A stretch of 12,043 bases of DNA from Pseudomonadota bacterium (GCA_030836925.1 JAUPLK010000017.1:1-12043); one strand, 5' to 3'; shown: positions 1 to 8,134, counted from the first letter of the stretch. Made by a program: numbers and translations. The notes: generated by a model from the letters alone, not told the origin.

Positions 1-1039
1 CGCAGCCGCCTATGAAGCTCGCGAGGATGAGGGTCAGCGGCAGGGCGCCAGGCCACTGGTCGAAGCTGCTGGCGACAAAGCCCGTACTGGTCATGAACGA
101 GACGAAATGAAACAGGGCATGCCGGGCCGACTCGCCCGCCGTTGCATAGTGCTGCGACACAAACAGGGTCGCGGTGCCCGCTGCTGTCAGGCTGATCAGG
201 ATCAGCGCATAGGCCCGAAACTCGGGGTCGCCCCAGTAGGCAGCCAGGGTACGGCTTCGCCAGGCGAGAAAATGCAGCGAGAAACTGGCGCCCGCCAGAA
301 ACATGAACACCACGGCGATGAGTTCGATCTGCGGGCTGTTGAACCAGGCGATGCTGGCATCGTGGGTGGAGAAGCCACCGGTGGCGAGTGTCGCAAAGCT
401 GTGGCACACCGCATCGAAGGCGCTCATGCCGGCATACCAGTAAGCCAGACCGCAAATGACGGTCAGACCAACATAGATCAGCCACAGCGCCTTGGCTGTT
501 TCGGTGATCCGCGGCGTCAGCTTGCTGTCCTTCATCGGGCCCGGCGTTTCTGCCCGGTACAGCTGCATGCCACCGACGCCGAGCATGGGCAGGATGGCGA
601 CGGCCAGCACGATGATGCCCATGCCACCCAGCCAGTGCAGCTGCGCGCGGTAATAGAGAATCGACTTTGGCAGCAGATCCAGTCCGGCAAGCGTCGTGGC
701 GCCGGTGGTGGTCAGGCCTGATACGGTTTCGAAAACCGCATCGGTAAACGACATCTCCGGAAAGTGCGTGAGCAGCAGGGGCAGCGCACCAAAACTGCCG
801 AGGCCCAGCCAGTAGATCGCTGCCACCACGAAGCCGTCACGCAGGCGCAACTCGCGACGGTCATTGCGGGCCGGCAGCCAGGTCAGCAAACCGACCACGA
901 AGGTGATCGCGAAGGAATACAGGAACGCCGTGGTCTGGCCGTCGGCGAAGTGCACGGATACCGCCACCGGCGGCATCATCGTGATGCTGTAGAGCATCAG
1001 CAACAGGCCGAGAATCCGCTGTACTACCTGATAATGCAT
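1..1039 (-). CDS. trkH: Trk potassium uptake protein TrkH, 3'-truncated by window edge
   Basis: This is the membrane-embedded, K+-translocating subunit of the Trk system. It works with the cytoplasmic NAD(H)-binding regulator TrkA, encoded just upstream. About 346 codons lie in the window, against roughly 480 for the whole family, and the reading frame is open to the left edge. The protein begins MHYQVVQRILGLLLMLYSIT. Three of the four pore-loop selectivity repeats are visible: SGLTTTGAT near residue 110, FATLATGGFS near 218 and FMTSTGFVAS near 318. Motif GGMGIIVLAVAILPMLGVGG follows the first. The visible part ends in SFIGGC, where the family continues into the fourth repeat. The ATG at 1037-1039 lies 33 bp after the trkA stop with only a weak ribosome site, so co-transcription with trkA is likely. 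The identification is firm; the C-terminal third is unseen. Confidence 0.95.
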   Translation of the reverse strand, partial: MHYQVVQRILGLLLMLYSITMMPPVAVSVHFADGQTTAFLYSFAITFVVGLLTWLPARNDRRELRLRDGFVVAAIYWLGLGSFGALPLLLTHFPEMSFTDAVFETVSGLTTTGATTLAGLDLLPKSILYYRAQLHWLGGMGIIVLAVAILPMLGVGGMQLYRAETPGPMKDSKLTPRITETAKALWLIYVGLTVICGLAYWYAGMSAFDAVCHSFATLATGGFSTHDASIAWFNSPQIELIAVVFMFLAGASFSLHFLAWRSRTLAAYWGDPEFRAYALILISLTAAGTATLFVSQHYATAGESARHALFHFVSFMTSTGFVASSFDQWPGALPLTLILASFIGGC

Positions 1040-1072
1040 GCCTGGATCTGCTGGCTGTGCCGGCGTTGCGGC

Positions 1073-2434
1073 TCAGGTCCTGAACAGCCGCTCGACCTGC
1101 TGGATCTGCCGGCGGTCCGTCACGAAAAGAATCAGGTGGTCCTCGGTCTGGACGACCGTATCGTGATGTGCTTCCAGTACCTCATCGCCCCGCACGATGA
1201 CATTGATCGTCGCGCCTTTGGGCAGGGCAATCTCCTCGATCCTGCGCCCGACGACGCGAGAGCTCTTGCGATCGCCGCGGGCAATGGCCTCGATGGCCTC
1301 GGCCCGGCCGCGTCGCAGTGAATGTATGCGTACCATGCCTGCCTGGCGCACATAGGCCAGCAGCGCGCCGATGGTGATCTGCGGCGGCGAAATACCCACG
1401 TCGATGCGCGGCCCCTCCACCAGCTCGGCATAGGATGGCCGGTTGATCAACGCCATCACCTTTCTGCAGCCCAGGCGTTTTGCCAGCATGGCCGAGAGGA
1501 TGTTCACCTCTTCGGCATTGGTCAGCGAGACAAATACATCGGTGCCATCGATGTTTTCCTCCAGCAGCAGGCTTTCGTCTGCGGCGTCACCCTGCAGGAC
1601 GATAGCCTTGGCGAGACCCTCCGACGCGATGCGCGCGCGTTCGCGCGAGCGCTCGATGATCTTGACCTGATTGGTTTTCTCCAGCGACTGGGCTGCGCGG
1701 AAACCGATGTTGCCGGCACCGGCGATGATGATCTTGCGTACCGGGTCCTCGAGCTTGCGCAGCTCGCGCATCACGGTGCCTATATCCTGGCGGGCGGCGA
1801 TGAAGAACACCTCATCACCCTCGAGCAGCCGGGTCTTGCCTTCCGGCAGGATGGCCTCACCTTCGCGGTAAATGGCGGCAATGCGGGTCTCGATGCCGGG
1901 AATATGCTCATGGAGTGCACGAATTTCCTGGCCGACCAGGGGCCCGTCGCGGTGTGCGCGTGCGCCCACCAGCCGCACCTTGCCGTCGGCAAAGTCCAGA
2001 ACCTGGAAGGCGCCGGGATAGCGGATCAACTGTTCGATGTGCCGCGTGACCAGTTGCTCGGGGCTGATGCACAGGTCCACGGGTACGCGCTCGCTGCCGA
2101 ACAGTTCGGGCTTGTTGATGTACTCGGCTGAGCGTACCCGTGCGATTTTCGTCGGCGTGCCGAACAGGGCATAGGCAACCTGGCAGGCGATCATGTTGAC
2201 TTCATCGCTGCTGGTCAGCGCGATGACCATGTCCATGTTTGCGCAGGCGGCGCGCTCCAGCGTGCCCGGCGAGGCAGCGTGGCCAAGCACGGTACGCACG
2301 TCGAGACGGTCCTGCAGGTCGCGCAGCACCGCGGGATTGGAATCGATGATGGTGACTTCGTTCGCCTCTTCGCGGGCAAGATGGTAGGCGGCCGTGGAGC
2401 CGACCTGTCCGGCGCCGAGAATGAGGATCTTCAT
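1073..2434 (-). CDS. trkA: Trk system potassium transport regulatory protein TrkA
   Basis: This is the peripheral cytoplasmic gating subunit of the Trk K+ uptake system; it binds NAD(H) and nucleotides and docks on TrkH. At 453 aa it is full length (E. coli TrkA is 458). It has the family's duplicated RCK architecture: a first Rossmann RCK-N domain with GAGQVG at residues 7-12 and an acidic strand-end residue D31, an RCK-C domain around 135-220, a second Rossmann domain with GAGNIG at 239-244 and acidic E261, and a second RCK-C domain to the end. Both dinucleotide-binding sites look intact. It starts 64 bp after the uvrD stop without a strong Shine-Dalgarno sequence and precedes trkH by 33 bp. 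The trkA-trkH pairing supports a dedicated partner channel. The role is certain by family; whether it has its own promoter is unknown. Confidence 0.97.
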   Translation of the reverse strand: MKILILGAGQVGSTAAYHLAREEANEVTIIDSNPAVLRDLQDRLDVRTVLGHAASPGTLERAACANMDMVIALTSSDEVNMIACQVAYALFGTPTKIARVRSAEYINKPELFGSERVPVDLCISPEQLVTRHIEQLIRYPGAFQVLDFADGKVRLVGARAHRDGPLVGQEIRALHEHIPGIETRIAAIYREGEAILPEGKTRLLEGDEVFFIAARQDIGTVMRELRKLEDPVRKIIIAGAGNIGFRAAQSLEKTNQVKIIERSRERARIASEGLAKAIVLQGDAADESLLLEENIDGTDVFVSLTNAEEVNILSAMLAKRLGCRKVMALINRPSYAELVEGPRIDVGISPPQITIGALLAYVRQAGMVRIHSLRRGRAEAIEAIARGDRKSSRVVGRRIEEIALPKGATINVIVRGDEVLEAHHDTVVQTEDHLILFVTDRRQIQQVERLFRT

Positions 2435-2498
2435 GCGTGGGCTCGCCGTGCTGAACGCGGCTGCAAGTTTAACCGGTTTCGCTGCTCCCCGGTCCGGG

Positions 2499-4682
2499 TC
2501 ACAGCGTTTCCAGGTTGGCGTATGACATCACCAGCCACTTGGCGCCGGCTCGCTCGAAGTTGACCTGGATCCGGGCATGGGCGCCCGCACCCTCGAACCC
2601 CAGCACCACGCCCTCGCCGAAGCTGCCGTGCCGGACGCGCTGGCCGAGCCGAACGCCGAAGCCGGGATCAGCTGGCGGCATGCTGCCACGCTCGAAGCGT
2701 GGTTGGGAGACCTGCATCCGTGGCCGCACCTCTTCGACCAGCCTGGCGGGTATCTCGCTGATGAACCGCGACGCCTGGCGAAAACTGTCCATGCCATGCA
2801 GGCGCCGCTGTTCGGCATGCGTCAGGTACAGCTCGCTCATGGCCCGTGTGGCGCCTACATAACAGAGCCGACGTTCCTCTTCGAGTCCATCGCCATCGTT
2901 CAGCGAACGCTGGTGCGGGAACAGGCCGTCCTCGAGGCCGGTCAGAAACACCACCGGAAACTCCAGCCCCTTGGCCGAGTGCAGGGTCATCAGCTGCACG
3001 CAGTCGGCGCCGCTGTCGGCCTGTGCGTCGCCGGACTCCAGCGCGGCGTGGGACAGGAAATCCAGCAGCGGTGGCAGCCGGGCGTCGTCTTCGCCATCCG
3101 TGCCGGTCGCAGGGCGCTCGTCTGTTTCAAAGCTGCGCGCAGCGCTCACCAGCTCGTCGAGGTTCTCCAGCCGACCTTCAGCACGGTCGCGCGGCTCCTT
3201 CTTGTAGTGGGCGATGATGCCGCTGCGCTGGATCACGTGGTCGACCTGCTCGTGCAGCGCCAGGTCTGCGGTGTCCCGGGCCATGCCCTCGATGAGCATC
3301 AGGAAAGCCGTGACCGCCCGTCCGCTGCGACCAGTGGCATCTCCGGCGGCCACGATCTGCGCGGCTTGCCACATGGAGGTGGCGTTCGCCCGGGCATATT
3401 CGCGGATGGCATCGACCGAGCGGCTGCCGATGCCGCGGGTCGGTACGTTCACCACCCGCTCGAAGGAGGAATCGTCATCGGGGTTGGCGAGCAGGCGCAG
3501 ATAGGCCAGCGCATCCTTGATCTCGGCACGTTCGAAAAAACGCTGGCCGCCGTAGACCCGATAGGGCATCCCGACCCGCATGAGCATTTCTTCAAAGCTG
3601 CGCGACTGGGCGTTCGAGCGGTACAGCACGGCGATCTCGCTGCGCGCGCCGCCCTGCTGAACCCGGTCCTGGATCCGGCCGACGACGAACTCGGCCTCGT
3701 CCCGCTCGTTGTAGGCGCGGTACAGGCGGATCGGTGCACCCTCGCTGCCGGCGGTCCACAATTCCTTGCCGAGTCGACCGGTGTTGTGCGCGATGATCGC
3801 GTTGGCGGCGCTGAGTATGGTCTTGGTGGATCGGTAGTTCTGCTCGAGCTTGATGACGCGGGCGGCCGGGAAATCACGCTGGAAGCGGTGCATGTGTTCC
3901 TGACGTGCACCGCGCCAGCGATAGATCGACTGGTCATCATCGCCGACGGCGAAGGGAATGCCCTTGGTGCCGGTCAGCAGCCGCAGCCAGGCGTACTGGA
4001 TGGTGTTGGTGTCCTGGAACTCATCCACCAGCACATGCTGGAAACGCCGCTGGTACTGATCGAGTATCGCCGGGTTGTTCTTCCACAGCTCGAAAGCCCT
4101 GAGCAGCAGCTCGGCGAAGTCCACCACGCCCGCCTTGTCGCAGGCCTCTTCATAGAGCCGGTACAGGTGAATGAGCTGCCGGCGACTGGTATCACCGTTG
4201 TCGCTGAGCTGGCCGGGGCGCAGGCCCTCGTCCTTGTGGTGGTTGATGAACCACTGGATTTCGCGCGGTACCCAGGTAGTCTCGTCCAGGTCCAGGCCCT
4301 TGATCAGCCGGCGGATGACCCGTTGCTGGTCCTCCGCGTCGAGAATCTGGAAGGATTCAGCCAGCCCGGCCTCGCGCCAGTGACGGCGCAGCAGGCGATG
4401 GGCGAGGCCGTGAAAGGTACCTATCCAGAGATGGTTGACCGGTATGTCCAGCAGATCCTGGATCCGGCTGCGCATCTCCGCGGCAGCCTTGTTGGTGAAA
4501 GTCACGGCCAGGATGCCGAGCGGTGATACCTGCTCTACCTGGATCAGCCAGGCGATACGGTGTACCAGCACACGCGTCTTGCCGCTGCCGGCACCAGCCA
4601 CGACCAGCAGCGGCGACTGCGATGCCGTGACGGCATCGCGCTGCGCGTCGTTGAGCTGGTCGAGAATCGGCGTGACGTCCAT
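2499..4682 (-). CDS. uvrD: DNA helicase II UvrD (superfamily 1A, 3'-5')
   Basis: This is an ATP-dependent 3'-5' DNA helicase that acts in nucleotide excision repair (displacing the incised oligonucleotide with UvrBC) and in methyl-directed mismatch repair. It is 727 aa, against about 720 in E. coli. All SF1A motifs are present in order: AGAGSGKT at residues 29-36 (Walker A), VTFTNKAAAEM at 60-70, DEFQD at 220-224 (Walker B), GDDDQSIYRWRGA at 247-259, QNYRST at 281-286, TLHSAKGLEF at 566-575 and EERRLCYVGATRA at 602-614. The C-terminal Tudor-like domain typical of UvrD, rather than Rep, is recognisable as GQRVRHGSFGEG near 680-690 and KWLVMSYANLE near the end. It starts only 3 bp after the ctaA stop, so it probably shares the oxidase-assembly transcript. 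UvrD next to ctaA is an unusual position, since ctaB is commonly found there. Confidence 0.96.
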   Translation of the reverse strand: MDVTPILDQLNDAQRDAVTASQSPLLVVAGAGSGKTRVLVHRIAWLIQVEQVSPLGILAVTFTNKAAAEMRSRIQDLLDIPVNHLWIGTFHGLAHRLLRRHWREAGLAESFQILDAEDQQRVIRRLIKGLDLDETTWVPREIQWFINHHKDEGLRPGQLSDNGDTSRRQLIHLYRLYEEACDKAGVVDFAELLLRAFELWKNNPAILDQYQRRFQHVLVDEFQDTNTIQYAWLRLLTGTKGIPFAVGDDDQSIYRWRGARQEHMHRFQRDFPAARVIKLEQNYRSTKTILSAANAIIAHNTGRLGKELWTAGSEGAPIRLYRAYNERDEAEFVVGRIQDRVQQGGARSEIAVLYRSNAQSRSFEEMLMRVGMPYRVYGGQRFFERAEIKDALAYLRLLANPDDDSSFERVVNVPTRGIGSRSVDAIREYARANATSMWQAAQIVAAGDATGRSGRAVTAFLMLIEGMARDTADLALHEQVDHVIQRSGIIAHYKKEPRDRAEGRLENLDELVSAARSFETDERPATGTDGEDDARLPPLLDFLSHAALESGDAQADSGADCVQLMTLHSAKGLEFPVVFLTGLEDGLFPHQRSLNDGDGLEEERRLCYVGATRAMSELYLTHAEQRRLHGMDSFRQASRFISEIPARLVEEVRPRMQVSQPRFERGSMPPADPGFGVRLGQRVRHGSFGEGVVLGFEGAGAHARIQVNFERAGAKWLVMSYANLETL

Positions 4683-4685
4683 GCG

Positions 4686-5705
4686 CTATGCCGGATGCCT
4701 GTTCGCCGTGAACGAGGCAGCGTGGTTCAGATTGATCATCGTGAGCAGCAGCAATGCAGCCACGGCGTTGTGAGCAGTCGCCAGCGTCAGCGGCAGCCCG
4801 AACCAGACGACACCGGCACCGATGAGTACCTGCAGGGTCACGGCACCGAGCACCAGTGTTGCCGCCCATCGCAGCGCTGCAGCCTGGCTGCGCGCACGAA
4901 AGCGCAGGCCGATCAGCAACAGCATCGTGAAGGTTGCGACAGCACCGAGTCGGTGGGCGAAATGGATGGCGACCCGCGACGGCGCATCCAGCACGCCGAA
5001 TTCGTAGTTGATGCCCAGCCCCCGCCACAACACGAAACCTTCCGCGAAATTGCTGTCTTCCGGCCACCACTGGCCCTGACAGGTGGGGATGTCCGGGCAG
5101 GCCAGCGCCGCATAGTTCGAACTCGTCCAGCCGCCGAGGGCGATCTGCATGCCAAGGATCACCAGTCCGCTGACCGCCAGCCAGGGAATATGGCGCCTGG
5201 CTGGCTGCAGCGCTTTACCACTGCGCCTGGTCTCCAGCAGCAGCCATACCAGCAGGCCCAGGGTAGTGAGCCCACCCAGCAGATGCCCCATCACGATGAG
5301 TGGCTTGAGCAGCAGCGTCACGGTCCACATGCCGAGCAGCCCCTGGAAGATCACCACACCTAGCAGCACGGCCGGCAGGATCACGGGCTGGTGTACGTCG
5401 CGCCGGTTGAGCCAGGCCAGCAGGGTTGCCAGCACGATGACCAGTCCCAGGCTGCTGGCAGCATAGCGGTGAATCATTTCGCGCCAGGCTTTGCCGGCTT
5501 CGATCGGCCGTTCGGGATACGCCAGCTGTGCCGAGTCCCGGGTGACCGCGTCCGCCGGCAATACCAGGTGGCCGTAACAACCGGGCCAGTCGGGGCAGCC
5601 GAGCCCGGCATCCGAGAGCCGCACATAAGCACCCAGCACGACAACGACCAGGCAGAGCACGGTGCCCAGCCACAGACAGCGGCGATACCAGAGAGCGGGA
5701 TTCAT
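4686..5705 (-). CDS. ctaA: Heme A synthase, COX15/CtaA family
   Basis: This inner-membrane enzyme oxidises the C8 methyl of heme O to a formyl group, giving heme A for the oxidase encoded upstream. The protein is 339 aa with eight predicted transmembrane helices in two four-helix halves. The conserved heme-ligand histidines are in place: H79 with catalytic E76 (REMIHR), H141 (MGHLLGG), H248/H251 (IHFAHRLGA) and H312 (TAHNAVAA). Two periplasmic cysteine pairs typical of many CtaA proteins are seen, C37/C43 (CPDWPGC) and C203/C209 (CPDIPTC). It starts 9 bp after the SCO-like gene without an obvious ribosome site, which suggests translational coupling. Its substrate enzyme, heme O synthase CtaB/CyoE, usually follows it but is absent here; uvrD follows instead. 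Confidence 0.95.
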   Translation of the reverse strand: MNPALWYRRCLWLGTVLCLVVVVLGAYVRLSDAGLGCPDWPGCYGHLVLPADAVTRDSAQLAYPERPIEAGKAWREMIHRYAASSLGLVIVLATLLAWLNRRDVHQPVILPAVLLGVVIFQGLLGMWTVTLLLKPLIVMGHLLGGLTTLGLLVWLLLETRRSGKALQPARRHIPWLAVSGLVILGMQIALGGWTSSNYAALACPDIPTCQGQWWPEDSNFAEGFVLWRGLGINYEFGVLDAPSRVAIHFAHRLGAVATFTMLLLIGLRFRARSQAAALRWAATLVLGAVTLQVLIGAGVVWFGLPLTLATAHNAVAALLLLTMINLNHAASFTANRHPA

Positions 5706-5714
5706 CGTGTGGTT

Positions 5715-6299
5715 TCAGCCAATCGTCGAGGCCTTGAGCAGCAGGCTCAGGTCCTTGTGCATGTCTTTCATCGAGGTGCCGACCGGAAAACGCATCATGA
5801 TATTGCCCATCGGGTCGACCACAAACACATCGGCTTCACTGTGGTCACCGAGGGTCGCAAGTATCCTGTCGCCGCCAGCCACGGCAGTGTCGATCACGAT
5901 CAGATCGGGGTGCGCGGCCTGGATGAGTTGCGCATCGGGCGTGCCGCTGGTGGCGATGAAGTAGCGCTGGACGCGCGCCATCTCCTTGCCCAGCGCCTGG
6001 CGCACCTGCCGGACTTCATAGAGGACCTGCTGGCATGCGGCTGGACAGCTGCCGCTGCCCACATAGAGCAGCGACCACTTGCCGGTAAAACGGGTGCTTG
6101 AACCATCGGGTAGCACCAGGCTGCCGATGTCCAGCGACGGTGGGTTTTCGATCAGGATGCCGTGTGCCACAGAGCCCTGCGGGCGCCAGCCGTCGCCACC
6201 GAAGTAATAGAGATAGATGGCCGTTGCAAATGGCCCGACGAACAGCAGTGCCAGCAGGACCGGTATCAGAAGTTTGCTGCGTGCTTGGTTATCGGACAT
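5715..6299 (-). CDS. SCO/thioredoxin-like cytochrome oxidase assembly membrane protein
   Basis: This is a 194-aa protein with an N-terminal signal anchor (about residues 10-32) followed by a periplasmic thioredoxin-like domain. It has a CxxxC motif at C85/C89 (GSCPAAC) and a histidine at H153 (GDHSEAD) followed by VDPMGN. That is the arrangement of copper ligands in SCO1/SenC proteins, which deliver copper to CuA of subunit II, but overall resemblance to classical SCO1 is distant. Homologues occupy the same slot between SURF1 and ctaA in Pseudomonas-type clusters. I chose the ATG at 6297-6299, which overlaps the SURF1 end by 11 bp; an AGGA lies about 13 nt upstream. A longer reading from a TTG at 6347 lies wholly inside SURF1 and lacks the look of a signal anchor start. 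The copper role is inferred from ligands and context. Confidence 0.85.
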   Translation of the reverse strand: MSDNQARSKLLIPVLLALLFVGPFATAIYLYYFGGDGWRPQGSVAHGILIENPPSLDIGSLVLPDGSSTRFTGKWSLLYVGSGSCPAACQQVLYEVRQVRQALGKEMARVQRYFIATSGTPDAQLIQAAHPDLIVIDTAVAGGDRILATLGDHSEADVFVVDPMGNIMMRFPVGTSMKDMHKDLSLLLKASTIG

Positions 6300-7077
6300 C
6301 GCTTGGGGCAATCCTGAGGTGGCGCCAGGCCAGAATGACGAAAACAACGACGACCGTGGCCGCCAGACCGAACCATTGTATGGCGTAGCCGAGGTGCTTT
6401 TCCGGTTCCATCAATGCGGGCTTCCACTCGCGCAGGAATCCGTCTGGCTCGTCGGGATTCAGCAACAGCTGGAAGTCGCGCAGTGCGTAGCCGGTCTGCG
6501 TGGATATTTCTGCCACGGTCGGAAACAGCAGCCGACGCGGCCAGGGGGCAGCCGACACGGCGGCATCCGCCGCCAGCCGCAACGCGGGCCTCGGCAGCCG
6601 GTCGATACGTCCGGTCAGCAGCCGCAGCTGATCGGATACCTCGATATCCGGCAAGCGACCGCGGTCGCCGGATGCCGGCACCCAGCCGCGGTTCACCAGC
6701 ACGCTGCCGCCGGCAGTGATGAATGGCGTGAGCACCTGATATCCGGACCGGCCTGCGTGGCTCATGTTGTCGAGCAGCACCTGACGCCCGGCATCGTAAT
6801 GACCCTGCAGCCTGAGCAGCTGGTAGCGCTGCTCCCCGGCGTTGGCCCCGCCCAGGCCTTCCTGCAGCGCGCCGGTAGTGCCCAGCGCATAGGCGGCAAA
6901 GATGGCGCGCTTTTCGCCGGCGCGGCCGAGCTGCCAGATACCGAGGCTGCCGAACAGGCTGGCGGCAACGAGGGTGAGCAACACGGTCCAAACCGGTATG
7001 CTCCTCGACCGTGGTGGTTGCTGTTGACCCGACTCGATGATCAAAGCCCTCGTACTCTTGCTACTCGCCGGGATCAT
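6289..7077 (-). CDS. SURF1 family cytochrome oxidase biogenesis protein
   Basis: SURF1 (Shy1) is an inner-membrane factor that assists heme a/a3 insertion into subunit I. With the chosen start it is 262 aa with the family layout: TM helix at about 28-46 leading into GIWQLGR (46-52), a large periplasmic domain with GYQVLTPF (112-119) and VNRGWVP (128-134), and a C-terminal HLGYAIQWFGLA (228-239) entering the second TM helix. The start is uncertain. The ATG at 7075-7077 has AAAAGG six bases upstream and is preferred; TTG codons at 7110 and 7044 are alternatives. Any of these overlaps the start of the opposite-strand DUF2909 gene, by 41 bp with the chosen ATG. Its stop overlaps the SCO-like start, so the two are probably coupled. 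Function is firm by family; start confidence is moderate. Confidence 0.9.
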   Translation of the reverse strand: MIPASSKSTRALIIESGQQQPPRSRSIPVWTVLLTLVAASLFGSLGIWQLGRAGEKRAIFAAYALGTTGALQEGLGGANAGEQRYQLLRLQGHYDAGRQVLLDNMSHAGRSGYQVLTPFITAGGSVLVNRGWVPASGDRGRLPDIEVSDQLRLLTGRIDRLPRPALRLAADAAVSAAPWPRRLLFPTVAEISTQTGYALRDFQLLLNPDEPDGFLREWKPALMEPEKHLGYAIQWFGLAATVVVVFVILAWRHLRIAPSDVR

Positions 7078-7246
7078 CCTGAGCCTTTTCTCGGGCCTGT
7101 TTTTCCTCAATCAGGATCAGGGTGGTTCGCGCCGTATGGTACGGGCACTGACAGTGCGCATCACCTTGTCGGTGATCCTGTTTCTGGTGCTGATATTTGC
7201 CTGGTTCAACGGGCTCATTCAGCCCCACGGGCTGGGGCCGAACTGA
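7037..7246 (+). CDS. Small twin-transmembrane protein, DUF2909 family
   Basis: This is the only plus-strand gene: a 69-aa protein with two hydrophobic helices (about residues 4-24 and 44-62) joined by a basic loop (NQDQGGSRRMVRALTVR). The sequence SLFSGLFFL in helix 1 and the ending GLIQPHGLG are what I recall as hallmarks of the DUF2909 family. Members are found embedded in cox clusters of gammaproteobacteria on the opposite strand, between coxC and SURF1, as here. Its biochemical role is unknown; a part in oxidase assembly or stability is only a guess from location. No convincing Shine-Dalgarno sequence precedes the ATG. The first 41 bp overlap the 5' end of SURF1, and it converges on coxC with 24 bp between the stops. 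Confidence 0.85.
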   Translation: MIKALVLLLLAGIILSLFSGLFFLNQDQGGSRRMVRALTVRITLSVILFLVLIFAWFNGLIQPHGLGPN

Positions 7247-7270
7247 CGCCTCGCTGCCGGGCAGGGTGGA

Positions 7271-8134
7271 CTACAGCCAGTAGACGAAGATAAACAGGCC
7301 GAGCCAGACCACGTCCACGAAGTGCCAGTACCAGGCAGTTGCCTCAAAGGCAAAATGCCGGGTCGGCGTGAAGTGTCCGCGCAGTACACGCACCAGCATG
7401 ACCGACAGCATGATCGCGCCGATGGTCACATGCAGGCCGTGGAACCCGGTCAGCATGAAAAATGTGCTGCCGTAGATACCGGTGCTCAGCTTGAGGTTGA
7501 GCTCGGAGTACGCATGGCTGTACTCGTAAACCTGAAAGCCCATGAAGGCGATGCCCAGCGCCACCGTGATGGCCAGGAACAGGGCCAGGATGCCCCGGCG
7601 GTTGTCCTTCAGGGCGTGATGGGCAATCGTGAGCGTGACGCCGCTGGTCAGCAGGATGGCGGTATTCAGGGCCGGAATACCCCAGGGCCCCATGTATTCG
7701 AAATCCCCGCCAATCCTTGCCGGACCGTTGGAGGGCCAACTGCTGATGAAGTCCGGCCACAGCACGCTGTGGGTCACGGTTTCCGAACCGATGCCACCCA
7801 GCCACGGCAGCGCCAGCTGGCGGGCATACAGCAGCGCACCGAAAAAGCAGGCGAAAAACATCACCTCGGACATGATGAACCAGATCATGCCCTGGCGGAA
7901 CGAACGGTCGACCTGGCTGTTGTAGGCACCGGATTCGCTTTCATGGACCACTTCGGCGAACCAGCGGAAGACCACGAAAAGAACCATGGCAGTACCCGCC
8001 AGGATGACCGGCAGGGTCGAGCTTCCGTTCAGCAGCTGTGCCGCGCCGACGAAGGTTATCGCCAGCCCGATTGACGCGAACACTGGCCAGCGGGTTCCGT
8101 GGGGAACGTAGTACTTGTCTTGCGTGTGGGCCAT
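7271..8134 (-). CDS. coxC: Cytochrome c oxidase subunit III
   Basis: This is the seven-helix core subunit III of the aa3 oxidase, which stabilises subunit I and sustains proton uptake through the D pathway. It is 287 aa, starting MAHTQDKYYVPHGTRWPVF. Conserved motifs are FIMSEVMFFACFF with the buried carboxylate E90, TGFHGLHVTIGA (229-240) and FEATAWYWHFVDVVWL (263-278), ending in the typical VYWL. The ATG at 8132-8134 has AAGGAAG about nine bases upstream, which decides the start; an upstream TTG at 8179 would extend it into ctaG and is rejected. It follows ctaG by 28 bp and is probably the last gene of the coxB transcript, because the next gene to the left faces it. Confidence 0.97.
   Translation of the reverse strand: MAHTQDKYYVPHGTRWPVFASIGLAITFVGAAQLLNGSSTLPVILAGTAMVLFVVFRWFAEVVHESESGAYNSQVDRSFRQGMIWFIMSEVMFFACFFGALLYARQLALPWLGGIGSETVTHSVLWPDFISSWPSNGPARIGGDFEYMGPWGIPALNTAILLTSGVTLTIAHHALKDNRRGILALFLAITVALGIAFMGFQVYEYSHAYSELNLKLSTGIYGSTFFMLTGFHGLHVTIGAIMLSVMLVRVLRGHFTPTRHFAFEATAWYWHFVDVVWLGLFIFVYWL

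Noticed and set aside
107..721. 204-codon plus-strand ORF at the left end
   Set aside because: It is the shadow of trkH, whose pore-loop motifs are clear on the minus strand.
2435..2498. Promoter or terminator between uvrD and trkA
   Set aside because: Only an AACCGGTT palindrome and a weak TAAACT are seen, with no matching -35 and no stem followed by T residues.
2577..4526. 649-codon open frame on the plus strand opposite uvrD
   Set aside because: uvrD on the minus strand has every helicase motif. The antisense translation has no recognisable domain, is rich in His/Gln/Ala/Gly/Arg, and is explained by high third-position GC removing stops.
6289..6347. Longer SCO-like reading from a TTG at 6347
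   Set aside because: The extra 16 residues overlap SURF1 coding sequence and precede a normal signal-anchor start at the ATG 6297-6299.
7024..7052. TTGACC as a -35 element for DUF2909
   Set aside because: No -10-like hexamer lies at a proper distance, and the start point would fall inside the gene.
7220..7234. Hairpin CAGCCC-CAC-GGGCTG near the convergent ends of DUF2909 and coxC as a terminator
   Set aside because: The 6-bp stem lies within DUF2909 coding sequence and no T-run follows on either strand; GC-rich coding DNA gives such stems by chance.
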